From assembly GCA_002718095.1 (NCBI GenBank), contig PBDP01000005.1, forward strand, positions 209,108 through 233,761: a stretch of 24,654 nucleotides of DNA, written 5' to 3'. Shown here piece after piece: positions 15,479 through 23,472 of the stretch; within the stretch, counting starts at the first letter, position 1, and the number at the start of each line of letters is the position of its first letter. The DNA comes from Chloroflexota bacterium (GTDB lineage: Bacteria > Chloroflexota > Dehalococcoidia > Lucifugimonadales > UBA826). The notes beneath the pieces were generated by a model, which made no database searches, was not told where the DNA came from, and saw only the letters and a list, made by a program, of their open reading frames with translations. A program made the position numbers and the translations under genes.

Positions 15479-16543
15479 TTATTGAATAGGCAAAATAGCC
15501 GATGCATTATTTTCGATTATATTCTTGATTTCCATTGCAGAAAAATCTTTTTTGTACATTCTTGGGACAATTTCATTTAATATGTATCCATATCCATGTC
15601 CGCCATATTTTAATAAACGGTGTTTTGTACATATATCATGTGAAATTACGATTTTTTCTCCAAACCCTTCATCAATCATCGACTTTATGATGTCCATTCG
15701 CATGGTGTCATTGGGCATTTCAAAATCAGATAATTGATAAAAAGAAACTTCTGTACCAAACAGATCCCATTCTAAAAAACATCCTGATGATGCTATTTCT
15801 TTTAATTTTCTGATATCAAAAGTTACTCTGTCTAAATGTCCAATAATAACTCTAGTAAGATCTGCTCCGGCATTTTTGAGGATATTTAATATTTCTATTG
15901 GTGCATTTTCATTACGGCCAGGATGAATTAATATTGCTGCTCCTGTTTCTATCTGGGCTTTCCCTGCACCGTTAAGGATTTTCTTCTCATTTTTTGTTAA
16001 TGGCCATGTACACCCTATTTCGCCAATTATTCCTGCTTTTATAGAAGTGTCATCTACCCCTACTTGGATATCTTTTATTATTTGATTTGATATTTCATTT
16101 TCTGAAAGATTAGAAGTCTCTTTAGAATGGGAAGCTTCTACGTAATACCCTGCCCCCATTACTATGTTAACTCCGGATTTTTCAGATATATATTCTAAAC
16201 CTTTGGGGTCGCGTCCTATCCCAATGGTTGTCGCATCGACTATAGTCCCTCCACCTGAAGATTTATATTGCTCTGCTTCTTTTACGGCAACTTCTTTATC
16301 TGCCAACGTTAAGTTATCCAAATTACTGTAAACATATTGCCTAATTAACCCTAAATTTTCTATAGATACTGGTTTGGTGGATAAATCTTTGATCCTAGAG
16401 TCTTTTTTTATTCTAGAATCAAAATCAAACATTAATTCAAAATCTATTAATAGATGTTCATGAGTCATAACAGACCCTAATTCAGAAGGGTCGATCGCTC
16501 CTAGTACTGTTTGGACTTTTCCTCTTTGTGCTACATTACTCAC
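15479..16543 (-). CDS. Phosphotriesterase-family (PHP/PTER-like) metal-dependent hydrolase
   Basis: An amidohydrolase-superfamily TIM barrel of 354 residues. Metal ligands are visible: His28/His30 in MTHEHL, Glu175 in IIGEIGC, His207 in LIHPGR, His236 in IIGHLDR and Asp303 in ISHDIC. A glutamate where true phosphotriesterase has a carbamylated lysine puts it with phosphotriesterase homology proteins, several of which are lactonases. YGGHGYGYILNEIVPRM near the C-terminus is also PHP-like. No signal peptide, so cytoplasmic, probably acting on a lactone or phosphate ester. In-frame TGA just upstream fixes the start at 16543. It leads a likely two-gene unit with the RidA-like gene. Confidence 0.92.
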   Translation of the reverse strand: MSNVAQRGKVQTVLGAIDPSELGSVMTHEHLLIDFELMFDFDSRIKKDSRIKDLSTKPVSIENLGLIRQYVYSNLDNLTLADKEVAVKEAEQYKSSGGGTIVDATTIGIGRDPKGLEYISEKSGVNIVMGAGYYVEASHSKETSNLSENEISNQIIKDIQVGVDDTSIKAGIIGEIGCTWPLTKNEKKILNGAGKAQIETGAAILIHPGRNENAPIEILNILKNAGADLTRVIIGHLDRVTFDIRKLKEIASSGCFLEWDLFGTEVSFYQLSDFEMPNDTMRMDIIKSMIDEGFGEKIVISHDICTKHRLLKYGGHGYGYILNEIVPRMYKKDFSAMEIKNIIENNASAILPIQ

Positions 16544-16585
16544 ACATCACCTCAAAATATTATGGTACAAATACGATAAAACTCT

Positions 16586-16613
16586 AATATAACAGAATCA
16601 TTTTATTCTTGAA
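16586..16613 (-). promoter_or_regulatory. Possible promoter for the PTE-like/RidA unit
   Basis: On the minus strand TATATT (16591-16586) follows TTCAAG (16613-16608) at 16 bases. It lies about 45 bases before the start codon in a 163-base divergent gap. The match is partial and the region is AT-rich. Confidence 0.28.
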
Positions 16614-16706
16614 CCTATATATGCTTTGGAAGTAGTAATGTAATTTAATATATATGGTAAAGTTGAGTTTATATTTAATAGCCTAAAATGATTAAAGGAG
16701 ATTATT

Positions 16707-16979
16707 ATGGCAGATTGGAAAATGGAAGCAGAAATTGAATATTGTGTTCCTTGTGGATATGCCAACTTAGCTGCATGGATGACTAGTGAATTATTTCAAG
16801 CAGCGGGCACTGCATTAGCAATATCTTTGAAGCCTGGGGCGGCTGGTGCATTTAAAATCACAGTTGATGACGAAGTTTTGTGGGATAAAAAAATACAAGG
16901 GAAATCCCCTGATATTATGGAAGCAAAAGATATTAAAGCTAAAGTTGCAAAGAAATTAGGATCTTTGGCTAAAGTATAA
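16707..16979 (+). CDS. SelT/SelW/SelH (Rdx) family thioredoxin-like protein
   Basis: A 90-residue Rdx-family protein with a thioredoxin-like fold. The N-terminal IEYCVPCGYANLA gives a CxxC redox pair (Cys13/Cys16), the cysteine version of the CxxU motif of selenoprotein W. The second half has the family's PGAAGAFKITVDDEVLWDKK strand pair and a C-terminal helix. Role: probably thiol-disulfide exchange in the cytoplasm; the physiological partner is unknown. AGGAG sits 6 bases before the ATG. It stands in a 163-base divergent gap from the PTE-like gene and 190 bases before the Gfo/Idh gene, so it is probably transcribed alone or at the head of the plus-strand run. Confidence 0.9.
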   Translation: MADWKMEAEIEYCVPCGYANLAAWMTSELFQAAGTALAISLKPGAAGAFKITVDDEVLWDKKIQGKSPDIMEAKDIKAKVAKKLGSLAKV

Positions 16980-17058
16980 AAATCCATTTTTCTATTGCAG
17001 TGAGGACATAATACTGCTAGGTATTTTACTTTTACCATTACCACAGATGACCTATTAA

Positions 17059-17079
17059 GCTACTATAATTCATAGTAGC
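17059..17079. repeat. Short perfect hairpin (8-bp stem, 5-base loop)
   Basis: GCTACTAT (17059-17066) and ATAGTAGC (17072-17079) pair around AATTC. There is no T-run on either side, so it is not a clear terminator. It lies between the Rdx gene and the Gfo/Idh gene and could be an operator or chance. Confidence 0.5.
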
Positions 17080-17169
17080 ACTATATTCAAAATCTACAGG
17101 TTTTGATGTGCTTTTTCGGGCGTTAAATTTTTTAATTAATATAATATTTACCATTTAGGAGATTTATGA

Positions 17170-18210
17170 ATGAGTGTTGAGCAAATAAAAATTGGTTTAA
17201 TTGGAGCTGGGGGAAACACGAAATTAAGACATATTCCTGGATTTCAGGCTATTGATGGCGTAGAAATTCTTGGTGTTACAAATAGGACATTTGATTCTAG
17301 TAAAAAAGTTGCAGATGAGTTTAATATTCCAAATGTGTACGAAAATTGGGTGGATATGCTAGAGGATCCTAATATTGATGCTATATGTATAGGTACTTGG
17401 CCTTACATGCATTGTACTTTGGTGATTGCCAGTCTTGAATACGGGAAACATGTTATCACAGAAGCTCGCATGGCGATGGATGGGGCCGAAGCCCATGCTA
17501 TGCTTGAAGCTTCAAAACAATACCCTAATCAAATTGCTCAGATTGTCCCGGCACCTCACACTCTTAATCTTGATAAAACTATCATAGATTTAATTAAGAA
17601 TGATTACTTGGGCGATATCATTTCTGTAGACGTGGCTATTTCACAGGGAGGATTCGTTGACCATGAGAAGCCCTTCCACTGGCGTCAAAGTAGAGATTTT
17701 AGCGGAAGCAATATTATGGGCTTAGGTATTTGGTATGAAGCAATTATGAGATGGATTGGGCCGGCATCTTCGGTTCAGGCTATTACAAAAATATTAGTTC
17801 CAAGAAGAAATGACGATGAGGGTCATTCTCATGTTATATCCATACCAGACCATGTAGAGATTTTATGTGATACATACTCAGGTCCTACGATGCATATAAG
17901 ATTTAGTGATGTATTAGGTCATACTCCTGAAGATACTATTTGGCTTTATGGGACTAAGGGTACCTTGAAGATTGATGGAACAGAAAAAAGGATATATGGG
18001 GCTCAAAAATCTGATGCTAAATTAGTTGAAATTCCTATCAAAAAAGAATTTGAAGGAGACTGGAGGGTGGAAGACGAATTCATAAATGCGATAAGAGGTA
18101 AAGAAAAAGTCACCCATACTTCATTTGAAGATGGGGTTCGCTACATGGAGTTTATAGAGGCAGTGTCAACGAGCGCTAATTTGGGAGAGAAAGTATATTT
18201 GCCTTTCTAA
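17170..18210 (+). CDS. Gfo/Idh/MocA-family protein with altered active site
   Basis: A 346-residue protein with an N-terminal Rossmann domain (IKIGLIGAGGN, 6-16) and the C-terminal alpha/beta domain of Gfo/Idh/MocA oxidoreductases, which usually reduce or oxidise sugars and inositols with NAD(P). The canonical EKP after GKHV reads EAR (98-100), so the catalytic lysine is Ala99. In the second domain the usual D-x3-H reads G184-LGI-W188, so the Asp and His are also absent. It may act on an unusual substrate, or bind without classical catalysis. The start is ATG 17170 with AGGAG 8 bases upstream; an ATG at 17166 in another frame stops after four codons. The class I aminotransferase follows at 19 bases. 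Confidence 0.9.
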   Translation: MSVEQIKIGLIGAGGNTKLRHIPGFQAIDGVEILGVTNRTFDSSKKVADEFNIPNVYENWVDMLEDPNIDAICIGTWPYMHCTLVIASLEYGKHVITEARMAMDGAEAHAMLEASKQYPNQIAQIVPAPHTLNLDKTIIDLIKNDYLGDIISVDVAISQGGFVDHEKPFHWRQSRDFSGSNIMGLGIWYEAIMRWIGPASSVQAITKILVPRRNDDEGHSHVISIPDHVEILCDTYSGPTMHIRFSDVLGHTPEDTIWLYGTKGTLKIDGTEKRIYGAQKSDAKLVEIPIKKEFEGDWRVEDEFINAIRGKEKVTHTSFEDGVRYMEFIEAVSTSANLGEKVYLPF

Positions 18211-18229
18211 GTGAGTTAAGGAGTAATTT

Positions 18230-19420
18230 ATGTTTGATTTCACAGATATAGAGGCAAAAAGTATACCTTCTGCTATAGATATGCCGCCTGGCCTTATGGA
18301 AGATTGTGAATATGTGTTTTCAGTCACGTTTACTGATCCAGATGCTATGGATATAAAGGCATTAGCAAATGCTACTTCTAGAATTATAACTAGAGAAGGG
18401 GAATCATTATCAACCTATCCACCACCATTTGGACATGAAGGCCTTAGGGAATTTATTGCGAGTGAGTTATTTGAAAATAGAGATATAAAAGTTTCACCAG
18501 ACAATATATTTTTATCTAGTGGGGCAGGTGGTGCTGTTCAGATTATGATTGATGCTTTTATAGACTCAGATGATGTTGTCTTGATGGACGAATACTGTTA
18601 CCACGGTAGTTTAAATATGTTTCTTCGTAAGGGAGCTAATCCTATTCATGTAAAAATGGATGATCAAGGAATGATACCTAGTGAATTAGAATCTTCAATA
18701 AAATCTTTTATTAAAGATGGGCATACTCCTAAAATGATTTATACTATTCCTGTTTATCATAATCCGACGGGTGTAACCACTACTCTAGAAAGAAGAAAGG
18801 CTATAGTTGAATTATCTAACAAATATTCAATTCCTATTGTTGAAAACGAGTCGTATGCAGATTTTAGAATTGATGGCCCTGATTTGCCTCCATCTATGAT
18901 GTCAATTGATAAAGCCGAAGGAGTGATGTATATATCTGCATTTACAAAATTATTAGGATGTGGACTTAGATTAGGATTTGGGGTTTTCCCAGATAGTGCT
19001 AAAGAATCTATACAGAAAGTATCATTAGGTCGTTCTCCTAGCCATTTAGCTTCAATGTCTGTTTATGAATATCTTAAAGGCCATAAGACTTCATATGTTG
19101 AAGGAGTTGCCCGATCATTAGGTTCTAAGAGAGATTCTATGGTGCGTGCTTTGGGAGAATTTTTTCCTCCGACATGCACATGGACAGAACCTAAGGGAGG
19201 TATGTTAATTTGGGTTGAATTACCGGGACATGCAGATACTTGGAAAGCTCTTGATAAAGCAGTGTCTAAAGGTGTTAAATATAATCCAGGATCTATTTTT
19301 AGAGCTGATCGAAAAGGTGGTAATAAATTGAGATTAACATATAGTCATAATTCTCCTGAAGATATAGAAAAAGGGATTGAAATATTAGCTAATGTTTTTG
19401 AGGAAGAAGGGTTATTTTAG
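18230..19420 (+). CDS. PLP-dependent class I/II aminotransferase (LysN/MocR-type catalytic domain)
   Basis: A fold-type I aminotransferase of 396 residues without an N-terminal DNA-binding domain. Motifs: TYPPPFGHEGLREFIA near 63-78, SSGAGGAVQ, IPVYHNPTG with the PLP-contacting Asn, ENESYADFR, the Schiff-base Lys240 in SAFTKLLG, and LRLTYSHN with the carboxylate-binding Arg near the C-terminus. The nearest known types are 2-aminoadipate and valine-pyruvate aminotransferases. AGGAG lies 6 bases before the ATG. gatC starts 5 bases after its stop, so this gene, the Gfo/Idh gene and gatCA look like one operon. The amino acid used is unknown. Confidence 0.92.
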   Translation: MFDFTDIEAKSIPSAIDMPPGLMEDCEYVFSVTFTDPDAMDIKALANATSRIITREGESLSTYPPPFGHEGLREFIASELFENRDIKVSPDNIFLSSGAGGAVQIMIDAFIDSDDVVLMDEYCYHGSLNMFLRKGANPIHVKMDDQGMIPSELESSIKSFIKDGHTPKMIYTIPVYHNPTGVTTTLERRKAIVELSNKYSIPIVENESYADFRIDGPDLPPSMMSIDKAEGVMYISAFTKLLGCGLRLGFGVFPDSAKESIQKVSLGRSPSHLASMSVYEYLKGHKTSYVEGVARSLGSKRDSMVRALGEFFPPTCTWTEPKGGMLIWVELPGHADTWKALDKAVSKGVKYNPGSIFRADRKGGNKLRLTYSHNSPEDIEKGIEILANVFEEEGLF

Positions 19421-19425
19421 AGAAT

Positions 19426-19725
19426 ATGAGTGAAAGTCATAAAATAACTGTTGAAGAAATTAAACATTTATCTGTTCTTACAAGAATTCATATGTCGGAT
19501 GAAGAAATTGAATTAATGAGGGATCAAATGTCAGACATCCTTCGTAATATAGATATTTTGAATCAGATTGATACTGAAGAAGTAGAAATCACAGCACATT
19601 CATCCAATGTTGAATCTGTTATGAGAGAAGATGTAAGTAGAGATTCAATTACTACTGAAGATGCATTGTTGAATGCACCTAATACAGAAAAAGATTTTAT
19701 TCGTATCCGAGCTGTACTTGAATAA
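19426..19725 (+). CDS. gatC: Asp-tRNA(Asn)/Glu-tRNA(Gln) amidotransferase subunit C
   Basis: GatC is the small subunit that stabilises GatA in the GatCAB complex, which turns Glu-tRNA(Gln) and/or Asp-tRNA(Asn) into Gln-tRNA(Gln) and Asn-tRNA(Asn). At 99 residues it has normal length. It shows ITVEEIKHLSVLTRIHMSDEE near the start, the helix ending in ILNQIDTEEVE, and a C-terminal part (MREDV, LLNAPNTEKDFIRIRAVLE) that wraps round GatA in known structures. It lies 5 bases after the aminotransferase and 13 before gatA. No gatB is present in this window. Confidence 0.95.
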   Translation: MSESHKITVEEIKHLSVLTRIHMSDEEIELMRDQMSDILRNIDILNQIDTEEVEITAHSSNVESVMREDVSRDSITTEDALLNAPNTEKDFIRIRAVLE

Positions 19726-19738
19726 TTTGTGAATAAAT

Positions 19739-21196
19739 ATGATAAATTTAACTGATTTGACGATTGATAAAGCAAGACTACTGCTTGATTCAAGAGAGTT
19801 ATCCGCTTTAGAACTGACTAAACTTTACCTAGATAGAATTGATGATTTAGATGCAAATATCGCATCTTTTTTGAGTGTCAACTATGAGAATGCGATAAAG
19901 CAAGCTGATAACGCTGATTCACTGATTGCTAAGGGGGATTCAGATATTCTTACAGGAATTCCTATGCAGATCAAAGATAATATTTGCACAAAAGGAATTC
20001 GGACAACATGTGCCTCTAATATGCTAGAAGATTTTGTTCCACCTTATAACGCACATATTGTTGAAAAACTCAACGAAGCTGGTGCAATTTTATTAGGTAA
20101 AGGTAATCTAGATGAATTTGCTATGGGTTCTTCTACTGAAAATTCTTCTTTTAAAATAACTAAGAATCCTTGGGATATAACACGTGTCCCTGGTGGCAGT
20201 AGTGGTGGGCCAGCCGCTTCTGTAGCTGCGAGTGAAGTGTTGTTTTCTATTGGTTCAGACACAGGTGGAAGTATTAGACAGCCCGCTTCATTTTGTGGCG
20301 TTGTTGGGATGAAACCAACCTATGGATTAGTTAGTAGATTTGGGTTGATTGCATTTGCTAGTTCATTGGATCAAATAGGTCCTATTACGAATAATGTTAA
20401 AGATTCTGCGATAGTCTTATCAGCTATGGCCGGATATGACTCGAGAGATTCTACTTCGTTAAAGGTAGATATACCGGATTATTCAAAAGGATTAAAAGCT
20501 GATTTGAAAGGGTTTAATATAGGAGTTCCTAAAGAATATTTCACATTAGGTATAGATCCTAAAATAGAAAATAATATTAGAGAAGCTATTAAAACTCTTG
20601 AAGAATTAGGAGCCAATATTGAGGAGATAACCTTACCCCATACAGAATATGCACTGTCTGTTTATTATATTATTGCTCCTTCAGAAGCCTCTGCAAATTT
20701 ATCACGATACGACGGTGTTAAATATGGATATTCTGACTCAAAGTCTGAATCTATGTGGGATGCTCTTGAAGCAACTCGAGAATCAGGATTTGGACCTGAA
20801 GTTAAAAGACGAATATTTTTGGGGACTTATGCATTATCCTCTGGATATTATGACGCATATTACGTAAAAGCCCAAAAAGTAAGAACATTAATACGACAAG
20901 ATTTTGAAAACGCGTTTAAAAAATTTGATGTTTTAGTTATGCCAACGTGCCCGACAACTGCATTTAACGTTGGGGATAAAATTGACGATCCTATACAGAT
21001 GTATCTTAATGATATATTTACTATTCCAGCTAATATTGCTGGTATTCCTGGGATTTCTGTGCCTTCAGGGTTAATAGATGGTTTGCCGGTAGGCTTGCAA
21101 TTTATGTCTGGCTCTCTTCAAGAGAAAAAGTTATTTCAAGCTGCATACGCTTATGAAAAAGCAACTGATTGGAATAATTTAAAACCAAATATCTAA
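19739..21196 (+). CDS. gatA: Asp-tRNA(Asn)/Glu-tRNA(Gln) amidotransferase subunit A
   Basis: GatA is the glutaminase of GatCAB, releasing ammonia that GatB uses on the mischarged tRNA. The 485-residue protein is an amidase-signature enzyme with the Ser-cisSer-Lys triad: Lys79 in QIKDN, cis-Ser154 in [10 protein letters not shown] and nucleophile Ser178 in [16 protein letters not shown]. The adjacent gatC and normal length support GatA rather than a general amidase. The region before the ATG has no good Shine-Dalgarno, so it may rely on coupling with gatC 13 bases upstream. The hydrolase gene starts four bases after its stop. Confidence 0.97.
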   Translation: MINLTDLTIDKARLLLDSRELSALELTKLYLDRIDDLDANIASFLSVNYENAIKQADNADSLIAKGDSDILTGIPMQIKDNICTKGIRTTCASNMLEDFVPPYNAHIVEKLNEAGAILLGKGNLDEFAMGSSTENSSFKITKNPWDITRVPGGSSGGPAASVAASEVLFSIGSDTGGSIRQPASFCGVVGMKPTYGLVSRFGLIAFASSLDQIGPITNNVKDSAIVLSAMAGYDSRDSTSLKVDIPDYSKGLKADLKGFNIGVPKEYFTLGIDPKIENNIREAIKTLEELGANIEEITLPHTEYALSVYYIIAPSEASANLSRYDGVKYGYSDSKSESMWDALEATRESGFGPEVKRRIFLGTYALSSGYYDAYYVKAQKVRTLIRQDFENAFKKFDVLVMPTCPTTAFNVGDKIDDPIQMYLNDIFTIPANIAGIPGISVPSGLIDGLPVGLQFMSGSLQEKKLFQAAYAYEKATDWNNLKPNI

Positions 21197-21200
21197 AAAG

Positions 21201-21878
21201 ATGGACCAATCATCCGATGAACAATTGTCAATTACTATTACAGGATTATCTGAATGGAAGATTGATAATTTAGAACAGAGTGGTCGTGGATTATTACTTA
21301 ATACTACTAGAGGTGATTTAAAAACGATAATTCATCATGACCCTGAATTTCCAACTGATAAGGGTGTGATTTGGCTTTCAGGTGCTTCGGGAGGGTTTGA
21401 TGGTCCTGCTAATGGATTGTATAGGAAATTAAGTGAAAAGATTAGCCCTGAAATCACATCATTAAGAGTTGATTATCGTATGCCAAATAATTTGATTGAG
21501 TGTGTATTAGATGTACTTGCTTCAGTTTCATTCTTAACAGGAACAATGCATAAAGAATTGGTCTTAGTAGGACATTCTTTTGGAGGAGCTGTAGTCATTA
21601 AATCTTCCTCTTTTTCTCCCGAAGTTAAAAGTGTTATTGCATTGGCTAGCCAAACTCATGGTGCAACAGAAGCAAGCCTAGTTTCTCCAAGGTCATTACT
21701 GCTTATCCACGGTGACGAAGATACCGTTTTAGATCCTGAATGTTCTCAAACTATTTTTAATTGGGCAAAAGAACCTAAGGAATTTTTTTTAATTAATGGA
21801 ACAGGACATTCATTTAGAGAAAAAGAAGAAGATTTAACATTTAAAATTGAATCTTGGATCAAAGATGTTTTTAATTAA
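21201..21878 (+). CDS. Alpha/beta hydrolase
   Basis: A 225-residue alpha/beta hydrolase. The nucleophile elbow is GHSFGG with Ser126, the acid is in LLIHGDEDTVLDP, and the histidine is in NGTGHSF. An oxyanion-hole candidate lies in IWLSGASGGFDGP near residues 57-69. It has no signal peptide. The family covers esterases, thioesterases, lipases and dienelactone hydrolases, and the substrate cannot be read from sequence. It starts 4 bases after the gatA stop and has a poor ribosome site, so it is probably translated by coupling at the end of that operon. A 68-base gap with a good new ribosome site follows before the SDR. Confidence 0.9.
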   Translation: MDQSSDEQLSITITGLSEWKIDNLEQSGRGLLLNTTRGDLKTIIHHDPEFPTDKGVIWLSGASGGFDGPANGLYRKLSEKISPEITSLRVDYRMPNNLIECVLDVLASVSFLTGTMHKELVLVGHSFGGAVVIKSSSFSPEVKSVIALASQTHGATEASLVSPRSLLLIHGDEDTVLDPECSQTIFNWAKEPKEFFLINGTGHSFREKEEDLTFKIESWIKDVFN

Positions 21879-21946
21879 ACAAATAGCCACGATATTAACC
21901 TTCAGTTATACTCGACCCACAAAATACTGATTTGGAGGTAAGAATA

Positions 21947-22756
21947 ATGGGAGAATTAGATGGAAAAGTTGCTATTGTTACTGGTGCTGGCAGATTGCGA
22001 GGTATTGGTAGGGCTGCTTCAGTTGCTTTAGCTAAACTTGGAGCCAATGTTGTAGTTACAGGAACCGGTAGATCTCCTGATACATTTCCCGAGGATGAAA
22101 AATCTATTAACTGGCGTGATGTTGATAGTGTAGTTTCTCAAATTGAAGATGAGGGTAGCAAAGGCTTAGCTTTAAAAGTTGATGTTAGGAATCAATCTGA
22201 TGTTGAGAATATGGTTTCTGAAACTCTTAAAAAGTTTGGTCGTATAGATATATTGATTAATAATGCTGCTTTTGCAAGAGGGGCAGACAGGGTTCCTATA
22301 GTTGATTTAGAAGAAGATATTTTTAATAAGGTATTAGATATAAAGGTTAATGGTACCTTTTTATCTACTCAAGCTGTAATCCCTCATATGATTAATCAAG
22401 GGGGCGGCAAAATTGTCAACATATCGTCTACGGCTGGGAAACAAGGAGTTTCTAACACATTAGCTTATAATGCGGCTAACTTCGCTATTGTTGGTATGAC
22501 CCAATCTATGGCGAGAGAATTAGGTAAGCACAACATTAATGTTAACGCGGTTTGCCCGGGGGTAGTGGACACTCATCGTATGGATATTTTAGGTAGAGAT
22601 GATGTTTGGGATGATTTAATAGCTAAAACATCAATAGGTAGAACTGGTACTGACCAGGAAGTTGGAGATTTCTGTGCCTACCTCTGTACAGAAGCGGCAT
22701 CATGGATTCATGGCCAATCTATTAACCAAAACGGTGGGAGCGTTATGGAACATTGA
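21947..22756 (+). CDS. Short-chain dehydrogenase/reductase with YxxxN active site
   Basis: An SDR of 269 residues with NAD(P)-binding VTGAGRLRGIG, NNAAF, the catalytic serine in NISSTAG, Tyr174 in AYNAANFAIVGM, and the typical C-terminal end SWIHGQSINQNGGSVMEH. The usual Lys four residues after the tyrosine is Asn178; the codon is AAC, so this is not a misread of a frame. Activity may be altered or the role may be binding. ATG at 21947 is chosen because GGAGG lies 8 bases upstream; the frame is open a little further up. Promoter elements may lie in the 68-base gap before it. The tRNA gene follows 39 bases after the stop. Confidence 0.93.
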   Translation: MGELDGKVAIVTGAGRLRGIGRAASVALAKLGANVVVTGTGRSPDTFPEDEKSINWRDVDSVVSQIEDEGSKGLALKVDVRNQSDVENMVSETLKKFGRIDILINNAAFARGADRVPIVDLEEDIFNKVLDIKVNGTFLSTQAVIPHMINQGGGKIVNISSTAGKQGVSNTLAYNAANFAIVGMTQSMARELGKHNINVNAVCPGVVDTHRMDILGRDDVWDDLIAKTSIGRTGTDQEVGDFCAYLCTEAASWIHGQSINQNGGSVMEH

Positions 22757-22795
22757 TTAGATTGTTATATACATATTTGTTAGAATTTTTTAAAA

Positions 22796-22872
22796 GGGCG
22801 GTTAGCTCAGTGGTTTAGAGCGCTGCGTTGACATCGCAGAGGTCACAAGTTCGACTCTTGTACCGCCCACCA
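22796..22872 (+). tRNA. tRNA-Val (anticodon GAC), CCA encoded
   Basis: A complete cloverleaf: acceptor 22796-22802 pairs with 22862-22868 (GGGCGGT/ACCGCCC); D-arm GCTC/GAGC; anticodon stem CTGCG/CGCAG around loop TTGACAT, giving anticodon GAC (valine, GTC/GTT codons); T-arm ACAAG/CTTGT around TTCGACT; discriminator A and an encoded CCA at 22870-22872. TAGAAT at 22781-22786 could be its -10 box. No repeat of its 3' end occurs elsewhere in the window, so I see no sign of use as an integration site. Confidence 0.96.
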
Positions 22873-22994
22873 TTGAATATTTTGACAGTTAGACATATTA
22901 ATTAAGCTGATCTAGATTGAAATTCTAATAACGATATTGTCACATAGATTCAGTTATTCATTAAGATCTTTCTAAAATAAAGGAGAGCACGGAC

Positions 22995-23366
22995 ATGTCA
23001 ATAATGCATTTTCTTTCAGACATTCGTAATGCAGCAATTGCTAATTCAGTCATTGTTATCTTTCACATATGGGTCGCCTTTGCGATTGAGGGAATAGAAT
23101 TCCTTGTTATCGTCATTCCAGTTGGTGTTCTGATTGCTGGGGCATATTATTTTAAGGGTAAGATTGGAGCTGCGTTACTTGCTATTCCGACACTTGGGTA
23201 TCTACTTGTTGTACCAGACCTAATTGAAGGACTAACCACTGGCCCAGATGCTGATATAGGATACTTCATATATGTATTCGCTCCATTCTGGTTATTGACT
23301 ATCCTAGTAAATATTTTGACTGTCGTTGTTGAGGCACGAGGAACTAGTAAATATTCAAATAGTTAG
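22995..23366 (+). CDS. Small four-helix membrane protein of unknown function
   Basis: A 123-residue, very hydrophobic protein I do not recognise. Likely membrane segments are at about 16-32, 36-53, 57-77 and 90-112, with short charged loops and a polar tail (EARGTSKYSNS). GPDADIG in the loop before the last helix is the only notable polar motif. No cysteines or histidine clusters suggest a cofactor. GGAG lies 9 or 10 bases before the ATG. It follows the tRNA gene by 122 bases (no RNA or ORF seen in that gap beyond AT-rich sequence) and ends before a likely terminator, so it is probably a single-gene transcript, perhaps with the tRNA. Confidence 0.75.
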   Translation: MSIMHFLSDIRNAAIANSVIVIFHIWVAFAIEGIEFLVIVIPVGVLIAGAYYFKGKIGAALLAIPTLGYLLVVPDLIEGLTTGPDADIGYFIYVFAPFWLLTILVNILTVVVEARGTSKYSNS

Positions 23367-23401
23367 ATTTATTTATAGCTGTTATTGAGTATCTGTGTCG
23401 G

Positions 23402-23444
23402 TGAATATTGAGGTATTTTGTTGCCTCAGGTATTCATATTTTTC
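23402..23444 (+). terminator. Likely intrinsic terminator
   Basis: TGAATA-T-TGAGG (23402-23413) pairs with CCTCA-GG-TATTCA (23424-23436) around a 10-base loop, leaving a small internal mismatch, and is followed by TATTTTTC. This fits a weak-to-moderate intrinsic terminator for the membrane protein gene on the plus strand. Confidence 0.55.
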
Positions 23445-23472
23445 TTGTGGCGAGGACACCCCACCAATCAAA

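Noticed and set aside
16796-17044. Minus-strand frame with a CPHC motif (82 codons)
   Set aside because: Most of it is antisense to the Rdx gene, it lacks a good ribosome site, and the CPHC part is only the first few residues, so the match is probably chance.
17059-17079. Hairpin as terminator of the Rdx gene
   Set aside because: No T-run follows it on the plus strand and it is 80 bases past the stop.
22850-22872. tRNA-Val 3' end as an attachment site for an integrated element
   Set aside because: No second copy of the tRNA 3' end and no integrase gene occur in the window.
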